A stretch of 64,000 nt of DNA from Caulochytrium protostelioides (lineage: Eukaryota; Chytridiomycota; Caulochytriomycetes; Caulochytriales; Caulochytriaceae), in the NCBI GenBank assembly GCA_003615045.1, contig ML014143.1, forward strand, positions 62,001 to 126,000, given 5' to 3'. A program made the position numbers and the translations under genes. The notes under the pieces are model-generated. The model ran no database searches. It was not told where the DNA came from and was given only the letters and a program-made list of their open reading frames with translations. Numbering within the stretch: the stretch's first letter is position 1; each line of letters starts with the position of its first letter. Positions 1 through 10,851 of the stretch are shown here, piece after piece.

Positions 1-1435
1 GAGCTCGACGCCTCGGTGCTGTCGCCCGAAAAACGGCTCTATAAGCTCGCCGCCCTGGGAAAGCGCGAGTCCGAGTTTTTGCGTCTGCGCCGCGTGCGCA
101 TGTCCGCGAGCGATTTCACCTCCATCAAGGTCATCGGCCGCGGCGCGTTCGGCGAGGTGCGGCTCGTCCAGAAAGTCAACACGGGCAAGATCTACGCCAT
201 GAAGATCATGCGCAAGCGCGATATGGTCGAGCGCGACCAGCTGGCTCACGTGAAGGCCGAGCGTGATATCCTGGCCGAGAGCGCCCGGACGCCCTGGGTG
301 GTCCAGCTCTACTACTCGTTCCAGGACCCGCTGCGGCTCTACCTCGTGATGGAGTTCGTGCCGGGCGGCGACCTCATGACCATGTTCATCAAGTACGACA
401 CCTTCAGCGAAGACGTGACGCGCTTCTATATGGCCGAGCTGCTGTCCGCCATCGCCGTCGTCCACCAGCTGGGCTATGTCCACCGCGACATTAAGCCCGA
501 CAACATTCTGATCGATGTCCACGGCCACATCAAGCTCTCTGACTTTGGTCTGGCCACGGGCTTTCACAAGACGCACGACTCGGGCTACTACCGACGGCTC
601 TTTGGCGACGCGCACGCGTCCCTCGCGGCGCATGGGCGCGGCCACCACGGGGGCGAGGGCGACCCGGCCAGGCCGCCTCCCGGTGCCGGCGCCGGCGACA
701 GCGCGGAGGCGAGCGGGCGAGCGTCGACGCCGGCGTCGATGGCGGCCGGGGACGGCTCGCTCACCGCCAAGCCGAGCTCGCTGGAGTCTACGCTGCGCCG
801 GCTCGATCTGACCGTCAGCAGCAAGCCGCAGATCGAGACCTGGAAACGCAATCGCCGCCAGATCGCGTACTCGACGGTGGGCACCCCGGACTACATTGCC
901 CCCGAAGTCTTTGATACCGCGGGTTACACCAAGGCCTGTGATTACTGGAGCGTCGGCGCGATTGTCTATGAGTGTCTCGTCGGCCACCCGCCGTTCTGCT
1001 CCGAAACGGCCCAGGAGACGTACCTGAAGATCATCCACTGGCCGCAGTGCCTCTCGCTGCCGCAGGAGATCCTGCTGTCCCCGGAAGCGATTGACCTGCT
1101 TCGCCGGCTGCTGACGCACGCGCCGTACCGGATGGGCGCCGCCGAAGCCCGCACGCACCCCTTCTTCCGCGGCGTGCCGTGGGACGAGCTGCGCCAGATC
1201 CGCGCGCCGTTCGTGCCTCAGCTCAAAAGTATCACGGACACGTCGTACTTCTCGACCGAGGAGATCGAGACGCCGCTGGGCGGCGGCGGCGGCGGCGGCT
1301 TCGGCGACATGGCCGGCGGCAACGGCTTCTATCCGTTCGCGACGTCCGGGGTCGGCGGGATGGACACGCACCGCCTGAACACGCCCTTTGGCGGCGTCGG
1401 CGGCGGCGTCGGCGGGCCCTTTGACGCGGGTCCCC

Positions 1436-1472
<37 letters not shown>

Positions 1473-1644
1473 TGGCGCCGCCCACAGCACGCTGTATCCG
1501 GGCGCCCACGGGATGCCCGGCGACAACGACCCGGGCACGGCCGCCGAGCGCTACGGCGCGCAGCCGGCCTACGGCGGCCGTCAGGACCTCGCTTTCCTGG
1601 GCTACACCTATAAGCGCTGGGAGACCCTGCGCGATAGTCTCTAA
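1..1644 (+). CDS. CBK1: NDR/LATS-family serine/threonine kinase (Cbk1/Orb6-like), 5' truncated by window edge
   Basis: AGC kinase of the NDR branch, which with a MOB coactivator controls polarity and cell separation in fungi. The frame is open from base 1 and the first ATG upstream is outside the window; the GTG at 16 is not a start. Seen in order: the N-terminal MOB-binding tail ending ESEFLRLRR, a glycine loop GRGAFGEVRLV, the ATP lysine in YAMKIM, catalytic HRDIKPDN, the DFG loop in LSDFGLATGFHKTHDS, the long NDR-type insert between DFG and APE (here Ala/Gly-rich), the activation segment STVGTPDYIAPE, and a C-terminal hydrophobic motif FLGYTYKRW carrying the threonine phosphorylated by Hippo/Kic1-type kinases. 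A Gly-rich stretch (about residues 419-495) is inserted before the hydrophobic motif and is much longer than in the yeast protein. Family assignment is secure; the gene symbol is by best resemblance. Confidence 0.93.
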
Positions 1645-2308
1645 TCCTACGACTGCGGGGCCACGCGGCAGAACCCCCAGCGCGGCAGGAGGCGTCCCAT
1701 CCGTCAACGCGGGCCGGGCTGGCGATCCCTAGGGAGGGGTCGGGGGCCTGGGGCGGCATGGCGGCGGCGTGGTAAGGAAAGGGCGCAGCGTGAAGGCGTG
1801 GGCCGCCGCCGCCGCCCGGCGCCGTGGCCGCCGTCCAGGCGACCCCCGCCGAGACGAGACGAGGCGGCGGCGGCGGCGGCCGCGGTCCAGATCTGCAGCC
1901 GAGCAGCGAGCTCCCCGGCCACGCGGCGATACCCGGCGTGCGCCGTCGTCCAAACCCGATGGGGCTGACCGACCGGTCAGCGGTCGCACGAGCTCACGCC
2001 ACGCACGCGCGCTGATCCGCACCGTCTCGTGCCTGTCTGCCGCCCGCGACGGCTCCTGCGCGTCTCTCTGTCTCTCTCTTTCTCTCGGTCTCTCTCTCTC
2101 TTTCTGCCTCTCGCCCGTTCACGGGGTCACCGCGACCACCGCTTCCCCGGCGTCGCTGCGCCCGCATCAGCCTGCCGTGTCGCGGCTGTCGCGCGGGCGT
2201 CCGCCGCGACGAGGCCTGCCTGGCGTCTGCCACGGTCGTGTCCCTGCTCGAGCCGCACGTCGTTGTGCGCCGTGATCGGCCTGGCGCGGCCCTGGCGTGT
2301 CCGTCCTC
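1645..2308. other. intergenic region between the NDR kinase and the p22phox-like gene
   Basis: No gene recognised. It holds a CT-rich pyrimidine tract at about 2061-2111, just upstream of the p22phox-like start; such tracts are common in fungal promoters, so a promoter role is inferred. Several open frames cross it, but they are GC-driven and have no recognisable protein features. Confidence 0.5.
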
Positions 2309-2788
2309 ATGGCTTCCCCGGCCGCCGCCGCCGCCGCCACCGCCACCGGCGGCCGAAACGGCAGCGGCAGCGGCAGCGGCAGCGGCAGCCGCGCCTCACG
2401 CCCCCAACGGTCGAGCAAGTTCCAGTGGGCGCCGTGGGCCTACAACCAGTGCCTGACCGCGGCGTTCATGATCTTCACGGGCGCCATCGTCGCGCTCATC
2501 TACCCGCATCCCGCGCTGGGCGCCGCCAACCTCGTCCTCAGCCTGATCATCATGGGCTTCGAGTACTTGGCGCCGAGCATCACGTCGTGGCCGACGCCGT
2601 CGCTCGCCGTCGTGCGGCGCAGTCTGTGGGTCCGCACCGCCGTGTATGCGGGCAGCGCCGCCCTCGCGATCCTGACGCCGCCAACGTCGACCGGCGGCGT
2701 CTGCATGGCCTGCGGCGCGCTCACGTATGCCTGGGCCGCCTTCCAAGGCGAGAGCGGCGACCCGCCACCCAAGCGCGGGCGCCGCTAG
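2309..2788 (+). CDS. p22phox-like NADPH oxidase membrane subunit (cytochrome b-245 light chain / NoxD type)
   Basis: Predicted 159-residue integral membrane protein resembling p22phox, the partner that stabilises NOX catalytic subunits; fungal homologues are called NoxD. After a low-complexity N-terminus (Ala then Ser-Gly repeat, residues 1-36) comes FQWAPWAYNQCLTAAF, matching the family signature of W-x-x-W-x-N-Q followed by the first membrane helix (about 46-65). Further helices lie at about 71-87, 108-124 and 128-146, with VRTAVY and AAFQGE matching the last two conserved blocks. The ATG at 2309 is chosen; the frame also opens at a GTG at 2297, which is unlikely in a eukaryote. The cytosolic tail is only about 10 residues and ends PPPKRGRR, far shorter than the animal tail that carries the p47phox-binding proline-rich region. 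It is convergent with AOS1, 151 bp away. Confidence 0.8.
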   Translation: MASPAAAAAATATGGRNGSGSGSGSGSRASRPQRSSKFQWAPWAYNQCLTAAFMIFTGAIVALIYPHPALGAANLVLSLIIMGFEYLAPSITSWPTPSLAVVRRSLWVRTAVYAGSAALAILTPPTSTGGVCMACGALTYAWAAFQGESGDPPPKRGRR

Positions 2789-2939
2789 CGGGGCGGCCCG
2801 AGGAGGCCGGGCCGGGCGACCCGCGGCCGACGCGCAGCAGATCCCATCATCAGCCCACCACGCGTCCATGTAGTATGACTCCTATTGTTTTTGTGGGCAC
2901 AGTATCGAGGACGACGATGTCTCGGCCATGCTCGGGACG

Positions 2940-3837
2940 TCAGGGCGAGCGGCTCTCGCCGAGCCGCATGATCTTGGCATCGTTCGTGTCGCCGGCGAAG
3001 AGACAGACGTTGTCGAGCGGCCGGCCGATGCGGGTCACGAGCTTCTGCGCCTCCTGGGCCAGCAGGCCGCCCGCAATCGCGCTGACGGGCGCGATCGTCG
3101 TGCCGGCGCGGAACAGCGGCAACCACGTCGCCATCGCGTCCGCGGTCGGCAGCAGCTCCAGCGGCACGCGCAAGCGCTCGCTCACCGCGGCGATGAGCGG
3201 CGACCAGTCCGGCGCGGCCGACGCCGCGCCCGACGCCCCGACGGCGTCCGCATGCCACGCCACGAGGAACGGGCCGAGCGCCGTGCTCCACCGGCTCGCG
3301 AGACGCTTCTGCTGGGCCGGCGTCAGCGGCGGCACGACCGCGCCAAACGACGCGCTCAGCAACGCCGTCTCGAGCGTCGGCTGCGCCACCGTCATCGGGG
3401 TCGGCGCCGCGGACGGCGTCTCGCCGCTCGCGGGCTTGGCGGCGGACGCCGTCGCCGCCGCTGCCGCGACCGCTTCGTGCAGCTGGGCCGCGGCTTCCGT
3501 CTCGAACGCCCACGGCGCGGGCGTCTGGCAGACGAGCAGGGCGTCGAGCCCGACCGTCGTGCCGACGAGGCAGGGGAGACGCGCGGCGTCGCAGAGCCGG
3601 CTCCAGTGGCGGTGCTGGGCGAGGGAGGTGCCGCAGGAGACGACGACGGTGGGTGGGCCGCGCGCCGCGGCGTTGGCGATCCTGGCGACCGGCGATGACG
3701 GCGCCGCAACGGCGGCGGCCACGTCGGCGAGCGTGGCCGACGTCGGCGGCGCCACGACGGGAATGATCTGGACGCGCGGGTTGAGTTCCTGGATCCGGGC
3801 GCGCGCAGCCACGACGCGTGGTGGCGGTGGTGGTGGT

Positions 3838-3874
<37 letters not shown>

Positions 3875-4253
3875 CCTCGGCCTCGGCCGTCTCGGCCGCG
3901 GTCAGGAAGAAGTTGGCGGCAAGATCGGCGGCGACGGCGACGGCATCGTCCAAAACGGTGAGCGCGCCGACGCCCGAGAGCACCAAGTTCTTGATCAGCT
4001 CGGGCGCGGGGCCCTCGAATCCGACGACGAGGACGTGGGCGGCGCGGAGGCGCGCCTGCGCGCTAAAGCCCCACAGCCGGATCTGGCGATCATACAGGGC
4101 CGCCTCGTCGGCCGACAGGCGGTCAGCGGCAGCGGTGTCGGTGGCGGCGGCGTCCGCCGGGCGTTCGGTGCGTTTCGACGGAGCCGCCGGCGCCGCAGCG
4201 GTAGGGCTCTCAGCGCGGCGCTTGGCGGCGCGCGTTGGCGGCGAGGAGGCCAT
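2940..4253 (-). CDS. AOS1: SUMO-activating enzyme E1 subunit, AOS1/SAE1-like
   Basis: Predicted 437-residue ThiF-fold protein, the non-catalytic half of the heterodimeric SUMO E1 that adenylates SUMO together with UBA2. The signature LYDRQIRLWGFSAQARLRAAHVLVVG (residues 53-78) is the canonical start of the AOS1/UBA1 N-terminal half, followed by a glycine-rich nucleotide loop (VGFEGPAPEL, somewhat altered) and KNLVLSGVGALTVLDD. The C-terminus, about 50 residues with LFAGDTNDAKIM, matches the end of SAE1. A Ser-then-Pro homopolymer (about residues 129-150) interrupts the fold where family members have a variable loop. Like other AOS1 proteins it has no catalytic cysteine domain. A 900-codon open frame on the other strand is a GC artefact. 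Confidence 0.87.
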
Positions 4254-4801
4254 CGCGACGGAGGATGCCGCAAGTCACCGAGAGACGGCGCGACGGGGAG
4301 CAGGCGCGGTCGCCGTAGCAGGATCAACGGCCGTGTCACTCGCAGTGGCACTCGCAGTGGCACTCGCAGTGGCACTTGCAGTGGCGGTGGCGGCGGACGC
4401 GATGGCCGATGCGATCCTCAGCACGACGAGACGACGCGTCGAGCTCGGCACGGCATGCCGATGCGGCGATCGCCATAGCCTGCGGCGTCGCCCGGGATGC
4501 GCGCGGCGTTGCGCAGCGGCGGCCGTCTCCGCGCCACCAGGCAGAAAAGGGCGACGGGCCACAGCCCGCGTCGGAAGGATGGCACACCCGCATGGCCGGC
4601 GCCACGAACGTTGTCGCCCGCCAAGCAGCCTCCCCCCTTCGTGGAGCGCGCATCACCGCCGCCGCCGCCCGCCGCGCGCCCCGTCGAGGGCGCCGCCGCC
4701 GCCCGCCACAACCCCGCTTGCCGCCTTCTAGAAGGGGCGGCATGCGTGCGTGCAAGCCTGTGGCTTCCCCGATCGCCGCCATCAGGGTGGCTGCTGTCGC
4801 G

Positions 4802-5983
4802 CTACTGGACCGAGATGAAGCCTGCGTCAATCAGAAGCCGCACCTGCTGCTGCACCTGCCGAGATCCGTGGCGCAGGGCCTGGCTGAGGACGGACGGCTG
4901 GCGGCGCGCCGCGGCGAGGAGCTGCTGGATCGCAGGGTCCTTCAGCGCCGCCTGCAGTGCGGGGTTGGCAAGTACGCGCTGCACGAGCTGCTGCTCGTGC
5001 TGCGGAAGATCCGACGGCACCACGGGCGCGCTGACCGTCGTCGTCGCCGTCGCCGTCGTCGCCGTCGTCGTTGCCGTCGCCGAGCCCGAGGGACGCCGTG
5101 CCGTGTCGGCGGCGTCGCCCAAGGCACTGAACGCATCGCCAAGCAGACCCGCGAGCTGCCGCAGCGCCGTATGATACTGCGGCCAAGCGACGAGCGTCGC
5201 CTCGGGCCGGCCGTGCCGCATCTCCGCACAGGCCCGCTGGAAATCCGGCTCGGTCAGCGCCTGCGCGAGGGCCGGGTGCTGCGCCACCTGCTCGAGGAAC
5301 GCGGGCGTCAGCCACGGCGGCGATCCTGCCGCTCCCGACGCGCCGCGCTGGTCGTCGGAAAGCGGCAGGGCCTTGAGATGGTCGAGACGGGCGGTCGTGG
5401 CGGCCGGCGCCGCCGCGGGGGCCGGCTTGGCGGCCGGCTTGGACGCCGCTGCCGCGGGTGGGGCGGCCGGCGCGGCGCGGCGCGCCGGGCGATTGAAGAA
5501 CCCGCGCTTCAAGCCGCTCGGCGCCGGCGCCGGCGGCACTGTTGCCGGCGCGGCGGCGGCGGCGGCGGCGGCGTCGCGGCCGTCGAGCGGAACGATGAGC
5601 GAACGGCCGGTGGCCGCGGGCGGCGCGGAGCGGCGGGAGTCAGAGGCGAGGCCCGGCACCCGCCCCACCGCCGGCGGCGCGTCGGCGACCGCGTCGTCGG
5701 CGAGCGAAGTGTCGACGGTCCGTCGCCGCGGCGGCGGCACGGCGTCGATGGCGGCGGCCGGGGTCGTCGCCGCGGCCGCGGTGGCCGACGTCGTGGTCGT
5801 CATGGCCGGGACTGTTGCCGGCGCGGCGGCGGCGGCGAGCGGCGGCGGCGGCGGGTGGAGAGCGAGGGTCGCTAGAAGCGCCGTGCAGTCCTCCAGGGGC
5901 GGCGGCATGTCATCCAAGACATCGGCGGCCGTGGCAACCAGGTCGGCGCCAGACGCCGGCGGCGACGGAGCGACGAGCACCAT
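4802..5983 (-). CDS. STI1-repeat (Hop/Hip C-terminal type) protein of unknown function
   Basis: Predicted 393-residue protein. The N-terminal two-thirds is Ala/Pro/Thr-rich and disordered, with a short island around GLKRGFFNRPARR. The C-terminal part carries two helical segments with the spacing and Asp/Asn-Pro turns of STI1/DP domains: LTPAFLEQVAQHPALAQAL followed by DPxF-like TEPDFQRAC, and HEQQLVQRVLANPALQAAL followed by KDPAIQQLL. These domains bind Hsp70/Hsp90 clients or ubiquitin-shuttle partners, so a cochaperone-like role is plausible. No TPR, UBL or UBA domain is visible. I do not recognise a specific orthologue. The start is the first ATG of the frame. Confidence 0.55.
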   Translation of the reverse strand: MVLVAPSPPASGADLVATAADVLDDMPPPLEDCTALLATLALHPPPPPLAAAAAPATVPAMTTTTSATAAAATTPAAAIDAVPPPRRRTVDTSLADDAVADAPPAVGRVPGLASDSRRSAPPAATGRSLIVPLDGRDAAAAAAAAPATVPPAPAPSGLKRGFFNRPARRAAPAAPPAAAASKPAAKPAPAAAPAATTARLDHLKALPLSDDQRGASGAAGSPPWLTPAFLEQVAQHPALAQALTEPDFQRACAEMRHGRPEATLVAWPQYHTALRQLAGLLGDAFSALGDAADTARRPSGSATATTTATTATATTTVSAPVVPSDLPQHEQQLVQRVLANPALQAALKDPAIQQLLAAARRQPSVLSQALRHGSRQVQQQVRLLIDAGFISVQ

Positions 5984-6971
5984 TGTGGCGGTTCAACAGC
6001 GGCTAGGACCGATACGGAGTGGACGGCAAGATGTGGGGCAATCGGTCGCGATCACGTCATGGGAAGGCCGTCGCTGTGGCAAATGAGCGACCACGCGCCG
6101 ATCGGGGTGCCGTGAGCCAAGCGTCGTGATCGCACGTCCGCACACGCCTGGCGCTGATGCCACGCGGATGCATGTCCGCCTGAACGCCGATCCCTGGGAT
6201 CTCGACACTTCTCGACGAGCCGCATGGCCGTTCCGAGCCGATCCACCGACACCGACCACGGTCATGCGTCCCAATCAACCCGTTGGCGGTGGCAGCGGCG
6301 ATAGCGTCCGCTGGGCCTCGTGCGCTCGTGCCAGGTGGGATGCCGCTGGGCCGGCCGCCAGCACGAGGGGCGATCCTCATGGGGCTTGCCGGGGGTCCCC
6401 TGAGCCAAGCAGCACAGACGGGGGGCATCAAACCGACTCCGGGTCGGTCGCCGCCCGGGGAGCAAACCGACTCCGGGTCGGACCCGTCGACGCCGGCCGC
6501 CTCGCGCGCCTTCGGCCGTGGGCAGGGCCCGCCCGCCCGCCGGCTTCGGCGTCGCTCGCGTCGCCGGCGGGCCGAGGCATCAAGCAACAAGGACCCGCGG
6601 ATCACGGCGAGGTCGGCAACGAGGCCGTCGTCGATGGCGCGGCTTGACGGGGTGCGGTCACGCGTCGACGGCCGTGATGCCTTCCGCCGTGGCGTCCGGA
6701 CGCCGCTAGAACGGCCATCGCGCGACGGTGCACGAAGAGACAACGCGCATGATCTCCAGGCCCCGCGGCGATCACGTGCCTCACACCTCCCTCGCGCCGC
6801 GCCGTCCTGCCGGTCCTCGCGCTTGCTCGGTCCTTCTCGCGACCGCCGCCGTCACCTCCGTTGCGCCATTATCGCCGAATCCCTCTTCCCCGCGATCGCG
6901 CCGGATCGTCTTCGAGTGACCCTTCCTAGTGTGGTCCCATCACCGTACACATCGCCGCCGCCGCCGCCGCC
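5984..6971. other. divergent intergenic region upstream of the STI1-repeat gene and GCSH
   Basis: About 1 kb between two divergent starts, so it should hold both promoters. No gene recognised. It contains a perfect 18-bp direct repeat (6430-6447 and 6464-6481) with an internal inverted element. The GCSH start has a near-optimal Kozak context, GCCGCCATGG. Confidence 0.5.
6430..6481. repeat. 18-bp direct repeat, each copy quasi-palindromic
   Basis: AAACCGACTCCGGGTCGG occurs at 6430-6447 and again at 6464-6481. Each copy has the inverted core CCGAC...GTCGG, as expected for a dimeric DNA-binding protein site. It lies about 490 bp upstream of the GCSH start. A regulatory role is inferred only. 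Confidence 0.4.
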
Positions 6972-7502
6972 ATGGTGCTGACCGCCGTCCGACGCCTGCC
7001 GCTCGGGCCCGCGTGGCCATGGCTTGCGCAGACAACACGCGTCGTCTTGCCGCGCGCGCCGGCCGCGCCGCTGGGCCGCTGGGCGTCGGGCGCGGCGAGC
7101 CGGGTCCGTCCGGAGCTCCTGTACACGAACGACCACGAGTGGATCCGCTTCGAGAGCGCCCCAGCCACGGACAAGGAGACCACCGCGACGGTCGGCATCA
7201 CTGAGTTTGCCGTCAAGGCCCTCGGCGACATCGTGTTTGTCGAGGTGCCCGAGCCGGCGACCCAGGTCAACGAGCACGACCAGGTCGCCGCGGTGGAGTC
7301 GGTCAAGGCCGTCAGCGACGTGTACACGCCCGTGAGCGGCGAGATCGTCGCCGTGAACGAGGCGCTCCAGCAGGAGCCATCCACGCTCAACGCCGATCCG
7401 TTCGGCGAAGGCTGGATCTTCAAGCTGAAGGGCGCCTTCGACACCTCCAAGCTGCTCACGCCCGAACAGTACAAGGCACTGATCGCGGAGGAGCACGACT
7501 AA
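6972..7502 (+). CDS. GCSH: Glycine cleavage system H protein, mitochondrial
   Basis: Predicted 176-residue lipoyl carrier protein that shuttles the aminomethyl group between the P, T and L proteins of the mitochondrial glycine cleavage complex. Residues 1-45 form an Arg-rich, acid-free mitochondrial presequence. The mature part has YTNDHEWIRF, GITEFAVKALGDIVFVEVPE and the lipoylation motif ESVKAVSDVYTP with the modified lysine at residue 112, followed by VNEALQQEPSTLNADPFGEGWIFKLK, all in canonical order and at family length. The ATG at 6972 has an excellent context. Confidence 0.95.
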   Translation: MVLTAVRRLPLGPAWPWLAQTTRVVLPRAPAAPLGRWASGAASRVRPELLYTNDHEWIRFESAPATDKETTATVGITEFAVKALGDIVFVEVPEPATQVNEHDQVAAVESVKAVSDVYTPVSGEIVAVNEALQQEPSTLNADPFGEGWIFKLKGAFDTSKLLTPEQYKALIAEEHD

Positions 7503-7974
7503 GCCACGAGCTGTCTTGTAACGTCTACATCCACGGCATCGTATCTACTATTAACTGAGGAACACGCGGTATGCGACGAAGGGGGTTTCGAGAACCGCGC
7601 GCCGCATCAAAGGCGGGGGTGGTTGGCCGGGGTCCGGCGAGGATGCGGTCGCTGGTTGGGCCGGTTCACCCCGTGAATTCCTCGCCGTTTCCGCCCCGCG
7701 GGGCAGCACTTCTCGGATCCAGTCTGCGGCATCCTCCGAGCTTGATACCGAAGACGCCAGCAGTGCCTCGGTGGACGGCGTCGACGCGCTCTTCTTGCCG
7801 GCGACGTGCGGATCGTCCCACATGAGGCCCTTGACGCCCCGATGCCTCGAGCGCTTGGACGGGGGGGATCGCATCGCATCGCCATGATGATGATCAGGGG
7901 AGCGCTTGTATATTGAGAGAAGCGTGCCGCCGGGGACGAGAACAGCGTCGCGTCCCGCAGCGGGTCCATTGGGG
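7503..7974. other. convergent intergenic region between GCSH and the CUE-CCCH gene
   Basis: About 470 bp holding the two 3' ends. Nothing recognisable beyond short A/T-richer stretches suitable for polyadenylation, such as around 7525-7560 and 7905-7920. Confidence 0.4.
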
Positions 7975-8881
7975 CTATCGGTGGTGCCCGCCGTAGTCCA
8001 TTGTGGTCGCGGCGCCGTCGAACGGCGAGGCGGGCGCCAGCGACGACGACGACGCCGATGACGGCGGCGGCGCGCCGTCGCGGGGCCAGGGCCGGCCTTC
8101 GACGAGGCAGCGCATGGCGACATCATGGTGCCAGTCGAGGATGCGGCGGTTCAGGACCTGCCCTTCGAGCGACAGCTGCTTCGCCGCCTGCGCGTTGCCG
8201 CTCCGGTACGCCTGCGCCGCGCGATCGAACATGGCGTCCCGCTCGGTCACCACCTGGTTCACCGTATGCTGCACATACGTCACCGTGGGCCCCAACGCCG
8301 GCCCTGTCGCGGGCGCCGCGGCGGGGGCCGTCGCCCACGTGGCCGCTGCGGCGGCGGCGGACGCCGCGGTCGATGCGGACGCGTCGCCCCCCGGCGGCGG
8401 CGGCGGCGGCGAGCCCGCGTCGGCGCCCGCGTCGGCGCTCGTGGTCCCGCGCGCGGCCTCGCTGGCCGCGGCCGACGCCGCCTCCGCCGTCGCGCTCGCG
8501 CGCGGGCGGCCGCGCTCCGTGTCGGGGCGGCTCTGGCTGCGGCTGCGGCGACCGCCCGTCTCGCGCCGGTCGCTGCCGTGGCTCCCGCCGCGCGGCCCAC
8601 GCACGCGCTTCAGCGGCGTCGCCGGCGTCAGCGCTGTCGCGGGCGATGCGGGCGCCGGCGCGGCCCCGCTGGCGGCGCCCGGAGCGGGCCCCGCATCCGC
8701 AGCGGCCGCGCGCGGCGGCGAGGCCCCGGCGAGGCGTGCGCGGCCGCTCTGGGACGCGCTGAGGGCGCGGCGCTGCCCGCGAATGCTGACGCCGACCATC
8801 GAGGCAGGCGTCGTCGAGGTGCTCCGCGATCCGCCGCGGCGCGCCATCTCGGACCACGACAGACCCGCGGGCGACGGGCCC

Positions 8882-8933
<52 letters not shown>

Positions 8934-10851
8934 ACGGCGGCGGCGTCGTCGAGGGCAATCGCGCTGAGGAGGCGGGCGGCGCAGCGGCCGTCGCGTCGAC
9001 GCTGGAGACCCGTCGGGGCGCCGGGGACCCGGCGACCACGTCGGCGGCCGAGGCGGCGGCGTGATGGGATTGCCGCGCCTTGGCGGGGCGCGTGCCGAGC
9101 AACGGGAAAGCCTCCTCGTCGTCGTAGACATGCGCGCCCTTCCTGGCGGTGGCCCCGCCGAGACGCGCCTCGGCGCTCGCGTGGCCGCCGTCGGCGTCGC
9201 GCCAACCGTCGGCGCCGTCTGGGCCGCCGGGCCGGCCTTGGGCCCCGCCGGCCGCGCCGGGGGCCAGACGGCGCTGCAGCTCGTTCTCCGCGAGAACCTG
9301 GCGGATCCGGTCCGCCAGCGCCTCGCCATGTAGGAACTCGCACGCGTCGCCCTTGTGGCAGCGACCCTGCAGGAAGAACTTGCAGACCATGCCCTCCGGG
9401 TCGTGGGAGTACCAACAGTCGGCGCGGAAGCAGCGGCCGGCGAGGAAGTGCCGGCAGATCTGCCGCTGCGCGGGCGGGCCGCCGCTCGTCGGGCCGCCAC
9501 CGCTCGCCGGGCCGGCGGCGCCCGCGCCCGCGCCGGCCCATGCGGTCGCGCTGCCCGAGCCGTTCGTGAGCGCCGCGGAGGTCGCGGCCGCCAGCGCGGC
9601 CGACGCCGCCGTCGCCGCGGCGGGCGCCGTAGCCGAAGAACCGGGAGTCGTGCCAGGCGCGAGCGCGGACGCCGTGGCGCGCGCGCCCGACCCCGTGCCG
9701 AGGCCGGTGCCCGGGGGCGCGCCCGGCGCGGCGCCTGCAAGGCCCCCAGCCGCGCCTGCCGCGGCGGAGGCCGATGCCGGGCCTTGCTTGAAGGCGCTTT
9801 CGAGCGCCGCCGTGATGTCGTAGTTGTACTGGTTGAGCAGTGCGGTGATTTCCTGCGCCGACATGTCGCGGAAGATACCCTGCAGGATGGCGTGCGGCGA
9901 CATGACGTGGCGATGCGTCGCGACGGCGAGCTCGCGCTCGAGCTCCTGGAGCTCGTCGTCGTTGAACACCATCTCGAGCGTCGTGGCGGGGTCCAAAAAG
10001 CGCGCGGCTGCCACCGAGGCGGTTCCCGGCGTTTTCGCGGCCGCCCGGCCGGCATCGGTGCCGGCACCGACACTGGCGTCAGCCTCCTGCGAAGCCATCG
10101 GATGCGGCGGCGGCGCCGCCGCCGCCGGAGTCGCGGCCGAGGCGGCGGTTTCTTCAGCGAATCGCGTGAGACCCGGCGCCACCAATGACGAAACCGTGGC
10201 GCCGCCACTTCCGCCGCCAACGCCGTGGTGCACGGGGTTGTAGCCGACGCCCGGCGGCGGGCGGCCCGCCAGGTAGGCGGGGGGCGAGGCGGCGGCGGCG
10301 GCCGCGACCGTGGGAACGTACTCGGCGGCAGCGAGATTGAAGTGGAGCGCCGGTCCCGGCGCAGCGGTCATGCTCGTGCTGGTGCCGGCGCCGGCGGCCC
10401 AGGGCGAGGCGAACCCGAGGGGCTGCGGCGGCCGCGTCGGCGGGGACGGCGTGGGTATGGAGGTCGCGCGGAGCGGCGGAAAGGGGTGACGGGCCTGGAT
10501 GCGCGCCTTGAGGCGGGCGGAGTGGGGCCGGTCGTCGTCGAACGCGCCGGCGGCGTCGCTGGCCGCGGTCAGCGCGGCGATACCGTGCGCCTCCAGGCGC
10601 TTGAGCAGCGTGCGGACGAAGCGCTCGGCCTGCGCGGCGCTGAGCGTCTCCTCGACCTCCTGCAGCAGCCCCTCGCACTTGTCGCCGTCGTCCTTGGCGG
10701 GGTCCTCGAGGATCGCGAGCAAGCGGGCGATGCGGTGCGGCGTGGGCTCCAGCCCGAAGCGGGCGACGAAGTGCTCGAGCCACATGGTGAACGCGGCGCG
10801 CGGATCGCGGAGGCGGCGGGCCGCGGTCAGCGAAGAGGGAGGCCGATCCAA
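7975..10851 (-). CDS. CUE - tandem CCCH zinc finger - DUF1771 protein, apparently without an SMR domain
   Basis: Predicted 958-residue protein. An N-terminal helical region (about residues 20-115) begins around MWLEHFVARFGLEPTP. A CUE-like ubiquitin-binding segment lies at about 295-352 (SPHAILQGIFRDMSAQEITALLNQ). Two CCCH fingers at about 464-510 read C-x7-C-x4-C-x3-H (CRHFLAGRCFRADCWYSH) and C-x7-C-x5-C-x3-H. Near the C-terminus (about 853-914) is a DUF1771-like helical block: RDAMFDRAAQAYRSGNAQAA followed by KQLSLEGQ. In most proteins DUF1771 directly precedes an SMR RNA-endonuclease domain, but here the frame ends about 50 residues later and no DLHG motif follows downstream. Between the folded parts lie long Ala/Pro/Ser linkers, with poly-Ala at about 640-657. 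CUE/SMR proteins act in ribosome-associated mRNA decay; this function is inferred. Confidence 0.78.

Noticed and set aside
16-1644. GTG at 16 as the start of the NDR kinase
   Set aside because: The frame is open to base 1 and a eukaryotic gene would start at ATG; the gene is cut by the window edge.
2029-4731. 900-codon plus-strand open frame opposite AOS1
   Set aside because: It is antisense to a well-supported gene and encodes Arg/Ala/Gly low-complexity sequence, as GC-rich DNA gives in shadow frames.
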